A DNA stretch of 64,000 nt from Alphaproteobacteria bacterium. Its GTDB lineage: Bacteria > Pseudomonadota > Alphaproteobacteria > Rickettsiales > SXRF01. The notes under the pieces were generated by a model, which had not been told where the DNA came from, made no database searches, and was given only the letters and a program-made list of their open reading frames with translations. Location: the NCBI GenBank assembly GCA_025360605.1, contig JANYBV010000038.1:324449-388448 (forward strand), written 5' to 3'. Positions 37,446 to 45,835 of the stretch are shown here, piece by piece (the first letter of the stretch is position 1; every line of letters starts with the position of its first letter). Made by a program: the position numbers and the translations under genes.

Positions 37446-38423
37446 TTACACCTGTAAAATGAGCGCACCGGTGGTTTTGCGCGATTCAAGGTCGATATGT
37501 GCCTGACGCACCTCTTCTAAATGGTACATCCCGCCTATGCGGATATTGACGATTTTGCGGGCAATCAGGTCAAACAGCGTATGGGCATTGGCTAGATAGT
37601 GGTCGTAATGCTCGATATGGTCCATCAGCGTAGGACGCGTCAGGTACAGTGAACCCTTCTGCGAGAGCAGCCCTGCTTCAAACGGCGGAATCGAGCCGGA
37701 CGACTGGCCGAAGCTGACCATCATGCCGAATTTTTTGAGCGAATCGAGCGAATCGGTAAAGGTACTTTTGCCAACCGAGTCATACACCACGTCCACCCCT
37801 CGCCCGCCGGTATATTCCTTCACTTTTTCGACCATGTCTTCCTGCGTGTAGATAATCGGGTAATCGCAGCCATTTTCCATGGCCAGATGCGCTTTTTCCT
37901 CGCTGCTGACCGTGCCCAGTACGGTGGCTCCCAGATGCTTGGCTATCTGGCAGGCAATCAGCCCTACCCCGCCGGAGGCGGCGTGAATCAGTACGGTGTC
38001 ACCCGCCTGAATGCGGAAGGTCAGGTAGGTCAGGTAATGAGCAGTCAGGCCTTTAAGCATAACGGCGGCGGCCTGCTCGTAGGAGATGGAGTCCGGAATT
38101 GCAATCACATGGCGGGCAGGCATGCAGCGGTATTCGGCGTAAGCACCGATCGGTCCACCGCAATAGGCCACGCGGTCACCCACTTGCAGGTGCGTCACTA
38201 ATTTTCCCACCTTCTCCACCACCCCAGAGGCTTCCATGCCGAGGCCGATGGGGTAAGCCATCAGCTTATAAAGGCCGGTACGGTGGTATATATCGATATA
38301 ATTGATGCCGATAGCATGCTGGCGAATCAGCACCTCGCTCACAGCAGGCTGCGGGACGGCCACCTCCTCGATTTTTAATACCTCGGGGCCGCCGGTTTCG
38401 TGGATTCTGACGATCTGAGCCAT
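37446..38423 (-). CDS. qor: Quinone oxidoreductase (zeta-crystallin-like, zinc-free MDR)
   Basis: A 325-residue medium-chain reductase without the zinc-binding cysteines. It has the N-terminal GroES-like fold (VRIHETGGPEVLKIEEV, YIDIYHRTGLY), then the NADPH-binding HAASGGVGLIACQIAKHLGA at about residues 146-165 and YDSVGKSTFTDSLD. It reduces quinones with NADPH. The start at 38423 matches family N-termini; an extension to 38441 is unlikely. It faces the unknown gene upstream in the window, with stops 4 bases apart. Confidence 0.93.
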   Translation of the reverse strand: MAQIVRIHETGGPEVLKIEEVAVPQPAVSEVLIRQHAIGINYIDIYHRTGLYKLMAYPIGLGMEASGVVEKVGKLVTHLQVGDRVAYCGGPIGAYAEYRCMPARHVIAIPDSISYEQAAAVMLKGLTAHYLTYLTFRIQAGDTVLIHAASGGVGLIACQIAKHLGATVLGTVSSEEKAHLAMENGCDYPIIYTQEDMVEKVKEYTGGRGVDVVYDSVGKSTFTDSLDSLKKFGMMVSFGQSSGSIPPFEAGLLSQKGSLYLTRPTLMDHIEHYDHYLANAHTLFDLIARKIVNIRIGGMYHLEEVRQAHIDLESRKTTGALILQV

Positions 38424-38488
38424 TTGCCATTGCCTTTCCAAGCCAATTACTTATATAAGCGGCAGCAACTTTAGCGTGAGCAATACGG

Positions 38489-39838
38489 ATGTCCAGTACC
38501 AAGTCAGAGTTTGCCGATACCATCTACGCACTGGCGACCATGGCAGGGAAATCGGCGGTGTCTATCTTTCGCCTGTCCGGCCCGCGTTCGCTGACGGTAT
38601 TGAAGCTCTTGTCGGGTGCGGGTGACATCACGCCGCGCCATGCGCATTACCTGACATTTCGTTCGCCGGATACGCAGGAACCCATCGATCAGGGCTTAGG
38701 GATTTATTTCCCCAAACCGCACAGCTTTACCGGCGAGGAGGTGGTGGAGTGCCAGCTGCATGGCTCACCCGCCGTTATCCGCCATATGCTAGAAACGTTA
38801 GGGCAGGTGGACGGCCTGCGTCCGGCCGAGGCGGGGGAATTCACGCGGCGTGCCTTTATCAATGGCAAGATGGACCTGATGGAGGCGGAAGGGTTGGCGG
38901 ATCTGATCGATTCGGAAACCAGCCAGCAGAAATCACAGGCATTACGGCAGATGCAGGGCGGCATGAGTGCGCAGTTTGAAACGCTGCGTAACGACACCAT
39001 TCATTGTCTGGCGCTCTTAGAAGCGTATATCGACTTTCCGGATGAAGAGATACCCGAATCGGTTTTAACCTCTCTACAGGCAAGCCTGATCGATTTACGG
39101 GGTAAGATTCAATTGATGCTTTCTGACCAGAGGCGGGGGGAGCGGTTACGCGACGGCATCAACGTGGTGATTCTTGGTGCGCCCAACGTCGGCAAATCCA
39201 GCTTGCTCAATGCGATTGCGCGGCGGGATGTGGTGATTGTGTCCCACCAGCCGGGCACCACGCGCGATATGGTGGAAATACACGTCGATATTGCCGGATA
39301 TCCCGTGGTGTTTGTTGATACGGCGGGTTTGCGGGATAGTGACGACGAGATCGAATCCGAAGGCATACGGCGGGCGCTGGAGCGTTCGCGCTCTGCCGAT
39401 ATCAGGCTGGTGTTGTTTGACGGCGCGCAGTGGCCGCAGCTGGATGATGCCAGCCGCCAGTTGCTTGACGAGCAGTCTCTGGCCGTTATTACGAAAGGAG
39501 ACTTGCTGTCTACGCGTCCACATCATCCGGTATTGCCGGATGTTCATTACATTTCGACGCAATCAGGCGAGGGGATAGATGCGCTGTTACAGCAGATCGA
39601 GAAGCGCATTGTCGGCGATTATGCCAGCCATACCGCACCGTTTATCACGCGCACCCGCCACAGGGCGTTTTTGGAGGCGGCGCTAGCGCATATCGATGCC
39701 TCCATGCACAAGCCGGATTTGGAGCTGCGCTGCGAGGAATTACGCTTGGCGGCACAGAGCTTAGGTAAAATTACTGGTAAAATTCAGGTGGATGATGTAT
39801 TAGACGTGATATTCAGGCGCTTTTGTATTGGAAAATAA
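38489..39838 (+). CDS. mnmE: tRNA modification GTPase MnmE
   Basis: A 449-residue protein with the N-terminal tetrahydrofolate-binding domain (TIYALATMAGKSAVSIFRLSGP), a helical domain, and an inserted GTPase domain with G1 GAPNVGKS at residues 230-237, DTAGLR and an altered G4 (ITKGD). The C-terminal CIGK box is complete. With MnmG it makes the 5-carboxymethylaminomethyl group of wobble uridine 34. It heads the mnmE-mnmG-rsmG-parAB run that usually sits near the replication origin. Confidence 0.97.
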   Translation: MSSTKSEFADTIYALATMAGKSAVSIFRLSGPRSLTVLKLLSGAGDITPRHAHYLTFRSPDTQEPIDQGLGIYFPKPHSFTGEEVVECQLHGSPAVIRHMLETLGQVDGLRPAEAGEFTRRAFINGKMDLMEAEGLADLIDSETSQQKSQALRQMQGGMSAQFETLRNDTIHCLALLEAYIDFPDEEIPESVLTSLQASLIDLRGKIQLMLSDQRRGERLRDGINVVILGAPNVGKSSLLNAIARRDVVIVSHQPGTTRDMVEIHVDIAGYPVVFVDTAGLRDSDDEIESEGIRRALERSRSADIRLVLFDGAQWPQLDDASRQLLDEQSLAVITKGDLLSTRPHHPVLPDVHYISTQSGEGIDALLQQIEKRIVGDYASHTAPFITRTRHRAFLEAALAHIDASMHKPDLELRCEELRLAAQSLGKITGKIQVDDVLDVIFRRFCIGK

Positions 39839-39901
39839 GGGCAGGTGCGTGTAGTATGCCGCCCTTACAGCGACTCATGTATTAATATTTCTTAGTAAAT
39901 T

Positions 39902-41767
39902 ATGGTCGATTTTGATGTCATAGTGATTGGTGGCGGGCATGCGGGCTGCGAAGCGGCGGCAGCTTCCGCACGCGTGGGCGCAAGGACCGCACTGGTGACG
40001 CAAAAACGCCAGACCATCGGCGAGATGTCGTGCAACCCCGCCATTGGTGGCATTGCCAAGGGTACGCTGGTTAAGGAAATTGATGCGCTGGACGGGGTGA
40101 TGGGGCGTGTGATTGACCGCGCCGGTATCCATTACCGTATCCTCAATGGAAGCAAAGGCCCCGCGGTGCGTGGCCCACGTGCGCAGGCTGACCGCAAACT
40201 CTACCGTAATGCCATGCAGGATATATTATCCAACTACGAAAACCTGACGATTGTCGAAGCCTCCGTGGAGGATTTGCTGGTGAATGATAATGCCGAAGTA
40301 ACGGGCGTTATCACCCAGTCCGGCACAACGATCACAGCGGGTAAGGTGGTGCTGACCACGGGCACGTTTTTAAACGGTCTGATGCATATTGGTGAAACCA
40401 AAATCAGGGCAGGCAGAGTAGGGGAGCAACCCTCGATCGGCCTGTCCGATACGCTGAAGCGGCTTGAATTTAATGTCGGCCGCCTGAAGACGGGAACACC
40501 GCCACGGCTGGATGGTAAAACCATCGACTGGGCTTCGCTGGAAGCGCAACCAGGGGATAATCCGCCGCAGCCATTTTCCTACATGACCGATCAGGTGAGG
40601 GTGCCGCAAATCTCGTGCTATATCACTCACACCAATCCGCAGACCCATGAGATCATCCGTAGCAACATTCACCGCGCGCCGATGTATTCGGGGCAGATTG
40701 AAAGCACTGGCCCACGCTATTGCCCGTCGATTGAAGACAAGGTGGTGCGTTTTGCCGCCCGTGAACATCACCAGATTTTCTTGGAACCCGAAGGGCTCGA
40801 TGACGATACCGTCTATCCGAACGGCATTTCTACCTCGCTCCCAGAGGATGTGCAATTGGCCTTGCTCAAGACCATCGCGGGCCTCGAAAATGCCGTGATG
40901 ATTCGCCCGGGTTATGCGATTGAATATGATTATGTCGATCCCCGCGAATTAAAGCCCACACTTGAGACAAAAAAGGTGAGGGGCTTGTATTTTGCAGGCC
41001 AGATTAACGGCACGACAGGCTATGAAGAAGCGGGCGGGCAGGGGCTGGTTGCTGGCCTCAATGCGGCTTTGGCAGCGGCGGGTTCCAAGCCATTTATTAT
41101 CGATAGGTCGGATGCCTATATCGGGGTTATGATTGATGACCTGATTACGATGGGGGCAAACGAACCGTACCGTATGTTCACTTCGCGCTCGGAATACCGT
41201 TTGAGTTTACGGGCAGACAATGCCGATTTACGTCTGACCGAAAAGGGAATGGCGATGGGGTGCATCGCCTCCGATCGTCAAAAGGCATTTTTAGAAAAGA
41301 AAAATCGCATCAATGTTTCACGTGAAACATTGATGAAGAAAAAAATCACTCCCAGCGAAGCGAAGTTGATGGGCATCACCATCAATCAGGATGGCATTTA
41401 TCGTTCCGCCTATGAACTCCTCAATTATAATAATATTACCTTTAACGAGCTCTGTACGGTATGGCCAGAGATCGCGATCATTCCACCTGACGTGTTAGAG
41501 CAATTGAAAACGGAAGTATTGTATTCCGGATATCTTGAGCGTCAGGAGTTGGATATACAAGCCTTTAAAAAAGAAGAAGAAATGATGATACCGGAAGCTA
41601 TTGACTATGATCTTTTGCCGTCACTTTCGACCGAAATCAAAACCAAATTGAAGCGCATTCAGCCCGCTACTATTGGAGCGGCCAGTCGTATTCAAGGGGT
41701 AACACCCGCATCTATTGTAGCGTTGATGGCTCATATCAAACGCTATGATTTCAAGAAATCCGCTTGA
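39902..41767 (+). CDS. mnmG: tRNA modification enzyme MnmG (GidA)
   Basis: A 621-residue FAD protein starting [19 protein letters not shown], with the dinucleotide-binding site at residues 9-14, the [16 protein letters not shown] segment and the FFTSRSEYR-like motif [18 protein letters not shown]. It partners MnmE in wobble-uridine modification. The 3' part carries a perfect parS site that is read as the residues VSRET (within [11 protein letters not shown]). The stop overlaps the rsmG start by 4 bases. Confidence 0.97.
   Translation: MVDFDVIVIGGGHAGCEAAAASARVGARTALVTQKRQTIGEMSCNPAIGGIAKGTLVKEIDALDGVMGRVIDRAGIHYRILNGSKGPAVRGPRAQADRKLYRNAMQDILSNYENLTIVEASVEDLLVNDNAEVTGVITQSGTTITAGKVVLTTGTFLNGLMHIGETKIRAGRVGEQPSIGLSDTLKRLEFNVGRLKTGTPPRLDGKTIDWASLEAQPGDNPPQPFSYMTDQVRVPQISCYITHTNPQTHEIIRSNIHRAPMYSGQIESTGPRYCPSIEDKVVRFAAREHHQIFLEPEGLDDDTVYPNGISTSLPEDVQLALLKTIAGLENAVMIRPGYAIEYDYVDPRELKPTLETKKVRGLYFAGQINGTTGYEEAGGQGLVAGLNAALAAAGSKPFIIDRSDAYIGVMIDDLITMGANEPYRMFTSRSEYRLSLRADNADLRLTEKGMAMGCIASDRQKAFLEKKNRINVSRETLMKKKITPSEAKLMGITINQDGIYRSAYELLNYNNITFNELCTVWPEIAIIPPDVLEQLKTEVLYSGYLERQELDIQAFKKEEEMMIPEAIDYDLLPSLSTEIKTKLKRIQPATIGAASRIQGVTPASIVALMAHIKRYDFKKSA
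41314..41329. promoter_or_regulatory. parS site 1 (inside mnmG)
   Basis: A perfect 16-bp palindrome TGTTTCACGTGAAACA, identical to the universal ParB-binding parS consensus. It lies in the coding region of mnmG, about 1.1 kb before parA. ParB bound here should spread on DNA and drive origin segregation together with ParA. Confidence 0.93.
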
Positions 41768-42393
41768 GTAATTGTGTGGAATCCAATCATTTTACCGAAG
41801 CAAAAAATCGTTTCCATGTTTCACGTGAAACATTTGATCGGTTGAAGTCCTACGAACAGATCTTGCTCAAGTGGCAATCTAAAATCAATTTGATTGGACC
41901 CGACACCATGGCAAGTGTTTGGAATCGGCATTTCGTTGATTCACTCCAGCTTTTGCCACTGATTCCTGATCTGAAGGTCCGAATGATTGATATGGGGACG
42001 GGGGCTGGCTTCGCAGGGATGGTGTTGGCGATAGCAGGGGCAACAGATATGCATTTGCTGGAGAGTGACGGCAAGAAAATATCCTTTTTGAAAGAGGTGG
42101 CGCGCATCACTAATACCTCTGTCAATATACATCATGGACGTATCGAAGAGATCGCTATTGAGGGAACGGAATTGGTTTTGTCGCGGGCATGTTCATCACT
42201 TGCCAATCTCTTTTCATATTCGTCGCGATATGTTTCACGTGAAACAAAATGCCTCTTTCATAAGGGGAAAAATTACCCTCAAGAACTGCTTGACTCCCAA
42301 TCCGAATGGTTGTTTGACTATAGTGTCCACCCTAGCGTTACTGATGCTCAGGGCGGCATACTGGAAGTAACACAGCTCAGGAAGAGGGTATAA
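41764..42393 (+). CDS. rsmG: 16S rRNA (guanine-527-N7)-methyltransferase RsmG (GidB)
   Basis: A 209-residue SAM methyltransferase with the binding loop [19 protein letters not shown] near residues 77-95 and the RsmG features [11 protein letters not shown] and [11 protein letters not shown]. It methylates G527 of 16S rRNA. The start is a TTG overlapping the mnmG stop (TTGA); a GTG five codons downstream is an alternative. Two perfect parS sites are embedded, one coding FHVSRETF near the N-terminus and one coding YVSRETK near the C-terminus. Confidence 0.93.
   Translation: MSNCVESNHFTEAKNRFHVSRETFDRLKSYEQILLKWQSKINLIGPDTMASVWNRHFVDSLQLLPLIPDLKVRMIDMGTGAGFAGMVLAIAGATDMHLLESDGKKISFLKEVARITNTSVNIHHGRIEEIAIEGTELVLSRACSSLANLFSYSSRYVSRETKCLFHKGKNYPQELLDSQSEWLFDYSVHPSVTDAQGGILEVTQLRKRV
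41817..41832. promoter_or_regulatory. parS site 2 (5' end of rsmG)
   Basis: A second perfect TGTTTCACGTGAAACA palindrome, in the 5' part of rsmG, 488 bp after the end of site 1. In alphaproteobacterial rsmG a parS site at this place is common and explains the HVSRET sequence in the protein. Confidence 0.93.
42231..42246. promoter_or_regulatory. parS site 3 (3' part of rsmG)
   Basis: A third perfect copy of the 16-bp parS palindrome, 158 bases before the parA start. All three copies are read in the same codon phase and give VSRET in the host protein. Confidence 0.93.
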
Positions 42394-42403
42394 GGGGAAC
42401 AGT

Positions 42404-43234
42404 ATGACAGTCACTGCCAAAGCGAAAAAAACCACCGTAAAATCACCACGCATACTTGCCATCGTTAACCAAAAAGGTGGTGTAGGTAAGACCACCACAA
42501 CCGTTAATTTGGCGACGGCATTGGCTGCCGTAAACAAGAAAGTATTGATCATCGATTTCGATCCGCAGGGTAATGCCAGCACCGGTGTTGGCATTGATTC
42601 CTCCCATCGTGAGCTAAATTCCTATGATCTGGTATTGAGCGACACGCCGCTGGATGAAATTACCCAAGCGTCCATGGTTCCTAACCTGTTTGTTGTTCCC
42701 GCGACCATAGATCTTTCCGGATCCGAAATTGAGATGGTTAGCCTTGTGAAAAGAGAGTATCGCCTCAAGCAAGCCATTGAAAATAGCATCGCTGATTATG
42801 ATTATGTGCTTATTGACTGCCCGCCGTCGCTGGGGTTATTGACCCTGAATGCGTTAGTGGCAGCCAATGCGGTGTTAATTCCCCTGCAATGTGAATTTTA
42901 TGCCCTTGAAGGATTGAGCCACCTGATGCGCACCATCGAACTGGTCCGCGCCAATCTTAACGAGGGGCTTTCTATACAGGGGATTGTCCTCACCATGTAT
43001 GACCGCCGGAATAAATTCACCGAGCAGATTGAAAATGACGTTCGCGGGTATTTCGGGGAGACGGTCTACAACGCAGTCATTCCACGTAACATCCGTATGT
43101 CGGAAGCCCCCTCACACGGGAAACCCGCGCTTATTTACGATATGCACTGTGCTGGTTCAAAAGCCTATATCCAGTTGGCCAGTGAATTATTGAAACGTGA
43201 AAAACAGCTCCAAAAAGAACTGACAGCTGCTTAA
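42404..43234 (+). CDS. parA: Chromosome partitioning ATPase ParA
   Basis: A 276-residue ParA/Soj protein with the deviant Walker A KGGVGKTTT (about residues 24-32), the LIIDFDPQGNASTGVG switch region and IDCPPSLGLLTLNAL Walker B. An N-terminal extension of about 15 basic residues precedes the domain. It drives segregation of the ParB-parS complex. The start follows AAGGGGAA, and it is 10 bases after rsmG. Confidence 0.97.
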   Translation: MTVTAKAKKTTVKSPRILAIVNQKGGVGKTTTTVNLATALAAVNKKVLIIDFDPQGNASTGVGIDSSHRELNSYDLVLSDTPLDEITQASMVPNLFVVPATIDLSGSEIEMVSLVKREYRLKQAIENSIADYDYVLIDCPPSLGLLTLNALVAANAVLIPLQCEFYALEGLSHLMRTIELVRANLNEGLSIQGIVLTMYDRRNKFTEQIENDVRGYFGETVYNAVIPRNIRMSEAPSHGKPALIYDMHCAGSKAYIQLASELLKREKQLQKELTAA

Positions 43235-43249
43235 CTTAGGGAGAATCCT

Positions 43250-44182
43250 ATGGCGACCATTACACAACGCGGGTTAGGCAAAGGTCTTTCCGCCCTTATT
43301 TCAGAAAACTCGGCCGTCTCATCTGCTCCGGCTTCCAAAACCAAAGCCGCACCGGAAATTCCGGCGGGTGTGTATACGCTTCCGGTGAACCAGTTGCATT
43401 CGGGAAAGTACCAGCCACGCACGCAATTCAGCGATCAGGCCTTGTCAGAACTGGCGGAATCAATCCGTAAAAACGGTATCATGCAACCGATCATTGTTCG
43501 TCCATCACCGAAGAATAAAGGAAAGTATGAAATCGTGGCGGGCGAACGCCGCTGGCGCGCTTCGCAACTGGCATCGCTGAACGAAGTTCCGGTGATTGTC
43601 CGCGACATTCCCGACAAGCAGGCGCTTGAACTGGCCTTGGTAGAAAATATCCAGCGTCAGGATTTGTCGCCGATTGAAGAAGCCAATGGTTATCAGCGCC
43701 TGATTGAAGAATTCGATTACACACAGGAAGAGCTGGCATCCACCATCGGTAAAAGCCGCAGCCATATTACGAATTTACTGCGTTTGCTGGCATTGCCGGA
43801 TGAAATCCGCGATATGCTCGAAAAAAATGAACTGTCCATGGGGCACGCCCGCGCATTGATCGGTGTTCCTAATGCGGTCGAACTTGCTAAAGATATTGTC
43901 CGCAAAGGTCTGAACGTGCGTCAGGTGGAGCAGGTGAGCAGGGATGTGCAGGGCGTTGAAAAACGTTCGGTTACACGTAGCGGCTCGGCTCCCAAGCAGC
44001 AAGCCTACAAAGCACCGATCAATAAAGATCCCGATATCGTTGCGTTAGAAGACTCCCTATCGGAAAATCTGGGATTGAAGGTCAGCATCAATGACCGCGG
44101 ACAGAATGGCGACATCGTTATTTCCTACGATTCGCTGTCCCAGCTGGATGAAATTTTACGACGCCTTGGCGAGGGGCTCTAA
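43250..44182 (+). CDS. parB: Chromosome partitioning protein ParB
   Basis: A 310-residue ParB/Spo0J protein. It starts GLGKGLSALI, the ParA-interacting segment, then the CTP-binding domain (QPRTQFSDQALSELAESI, GERRWRAS), the ENIQRQDLSPIEEA region, a helix-turn-helix (TQEELASTIGKSRSHITNLLRL), and a C-terminal dimerisation domain. It binds the three parS sites upstream. The stop overlaps the end of holA on the opposite strand by four bases. Confidence 0.97.
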   Translation: MATITQRGLGKGLSALISENSAVSSAPASKTKAAPEIPAGVYTLPVNQLHSGKYQPRTQFSDQALSELAESIRKNGIMQPIIVRPSPKNKGKYEIVAGERRWRASQLASLNEVPVIVRDIPDKQALELALVENIQRQDLSPIEEANGYQRLIEEFDYTQEELASTIGKSRSHITNLLRLLALPDEIRDMLEKNELSMGHARALIGVPNAVELAKDIVRKGLNVRQVEQVSRDVQGVEKRSVTRSGSAPKQQAYKAPINKDPDIVALEDSLSENLGLKVSINDRGQNGDIVISYDSLSQLDEILRRLGEGL

Positions 44183-45192
44183 CGGATCTGTGTAATCTGT
44201 AACAGGTAACGGCTGCTCGCGGGAACGATCGGTAGATCCGATGTTTTGCACGCTAATTCTGCATTGATCAGAAGTTTGAGCGCCTTGGCGATAGCCGTAA
44301 GCGGCCATGCCTGCACATGGCGTGTGAGCAGGGGAACTTGTTTGAAAAATACCGGCGGACGCAGGGATTGAATGACCATATCGGCGCTTTGGCCTTCTGA
44401 CATTTTCGTGCGGATAAAATACAGCCGGTTGCAATAGCGTTGCAGGGCGCGCAGATACGCCACGGGTTGCATGCCATCGCGTAACAGTAAGGTCAGGTTT
44501 TTTTCCAGATGCTGAAGGTTGCGGTCGGCAACTGCGTTGACCAGATCATCAAAATTCGTTTCCCTGTTATAGCCGACCAAAGCCTCGGCATCACTGAGTG
44601 TCAGGTTTTTTGATTCTCCCGAATAGGTGATGAGTTTTTCCAGTTCCTGATAGGTGACATAACGGTCATTGCCGAGCTGTTGCGTAAGATATTCCACCAC
44701 ATCACGGTCGGCTCTGACTCCCGCCGCATCGAGCGACTTGCGAATCACTTCCTGCACATCGCGTGCATCATCGCGGTAGCAGGCGATGGAAGCGGTGGAG
44801 GATTCTTTTTCAAACCACAGGCGCATCGCCGAACGCGCCGATAATTCATCCGCGCACGCGATCAGTAACACGCTGTCGTTAAAATACGGTGCCGCTTCTT
44901 CGATAATGCGCGAGAGTTTGTCGCTGGCATCGCGCACCAGCAGCACGCGTTTGGGAGCCATGAAATTGATGGCCGATAATTCATCGGCAAGGAGTGCCGC
45001 ATCTTCCGTAATCCGCGCAGTGCTTAACTCGCACAGGGCAAATGTATCGTATTTCTCACCAAGGAATGAAGTCGTAAGGCGTTTGGCGCGTTCACGTACA
45101 AGTCCTGAATCAGGGCCATATAATAAAATCGCACGGTGCGCGGCATCGGGCTTTTTGACATAGCTTTCAATTAATTTCGGCGCAATTTTCAT
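44179..45192 (-). CDS. holA: DNA polymerase III delta subunit
   Basis: A 337-residue clamp-loader subunit with an AAA+-like fold lacking active motifs. The N-terminus has RAILLYGPDSGLVRERAKRL, and KRVLLVRDASDKLS follows at around residues 82-95. It opens the beta clamp as part of the clamp loader. It is the last gene of leuS-lptE-holA, an arrangement common in Alphaproteobacteria, and converges on parB with interlocked stop codons. Confidence 0.92.
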   Translation of the reverse strand: MKIAPKLIESYVKKPDAAHRAILLYGPDSGLVRERAKRLTTSFLGEKYDTFALCELSTARITEDAALLADELSAINFMAPKRVLLVRDASDKLSRIIEEAAPYFNDSVLLIACADELSARSAMRLWFEKESSTASIACYRDDARDVQEVIRKSLDAAGVRADRDVVEYLTQQLGNDRYVTYQELEKLITYSGESKNLTLSDAEALVGYNRETNFDDLVNAVADRNLQHLEKNLTLLLRDGMQPVAYLRALQRYCNRLYFIRTKMSEGQSADMVIQSLRPPVFFKQVPLLTRHVQAWPLTAIAKALKLLINAELACKTSDLPIVPASSRYLLQITQIR

Positions 45193-45208
45193 TCCGTCTC
45201 ACTACAGG

Positions 45209-45823
45209 TTACGGGTGTGAAGGAAGTAAGCTAGAAAGGCCTGGAATCTGGTTGAATAGTACAGGTGTATACGCCACCGGTTGCGGTGTGGCGGCGATTT
45301 GTTTTGCATCTTGTTCCGGCGCGCCCTCATCGAGATACGTGGTCAGGCGCTGGCGGTATAGTTCGGCCAGTTCGGTGACGTTGCGCTTGAGTGCGTCCTG
45401 TTCGGAGATGTAGGTGGAATAATATTCGTTGGTAAGGTTGTTGTAGCTGTTGATGTAGGACAAGTCGCCTGCCGAGATGGCTTTGTCATCGGCGATACGG
45501 TACAGCGTATAATGGGACGTGAGGTACACGTTATAACGCGATACTGTGCCGTCACGCGCCACACCGATAGGTACGGTGGAGTTGGTTAGCGTCAGGTTCA
45601 GGCGATAGGTGGGATTGACGGGAAGTGATCCGTCCGGATTGAGCTTGTCTTCCAGTGCTGCTTTCAGCAACTGTCCTTGCCGCCCTGAGATGGAATCAAT
45701 TTTGACACCGGCAAATACTTTAGACACACCGGTCTTTGACTTGGCGGCATACAAAGGCTGGAAGCCACAGCCACCAAGGGATAGCGCGGCAATCAATAGG
45801 CACAATCCGGTGATACGTTTCAT
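45209..45823 (-). CDS. lptE: LPS-assembly lipoprotein LptE
   Basis: A 204-residue lipoprotein with signal and lipobox LGGC (modified Cys about residue 19), followed by GFQPLYA, the family start. The body has the alternating strands of LptE (YRLNLTLTNSTVPIGVARDGTVSRYNVYL). With LptD it inserts LPS into the outer membrane, so the cell is expected to make LPS. It lies between leuS and holA, with 12- and 16-base gaps. Confidence 0.9.
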   Translation of the reverse strand: MKRITGLCLLIAALSLGGCGFQPLYAAKSKTGVSKVFAGVKIDSISGRQGQLLKAALEDKLNPDGSLPVNPTYRLNLTLTNSTVPIGVARDGTVSRYNVYLTSHYTLYRIADDKAISAGDLSYINSYNNLTNEYYSTYISEQDALKRNVTELAELYRQRLTTYLDEGAPEQDAKQIAATPQPVAYTPVLFNQIPGLSSLLPSHP

Positions 45824-45835
45824 GGCGGTATCCTG

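Noticed and set aside
39836-39870. Possible terminator hairpin after mnmE (TAAGGGC / GCCCTTA)
   Set aside because: The loop is long (about 18 bases) and no T-run follows; it may be chance.
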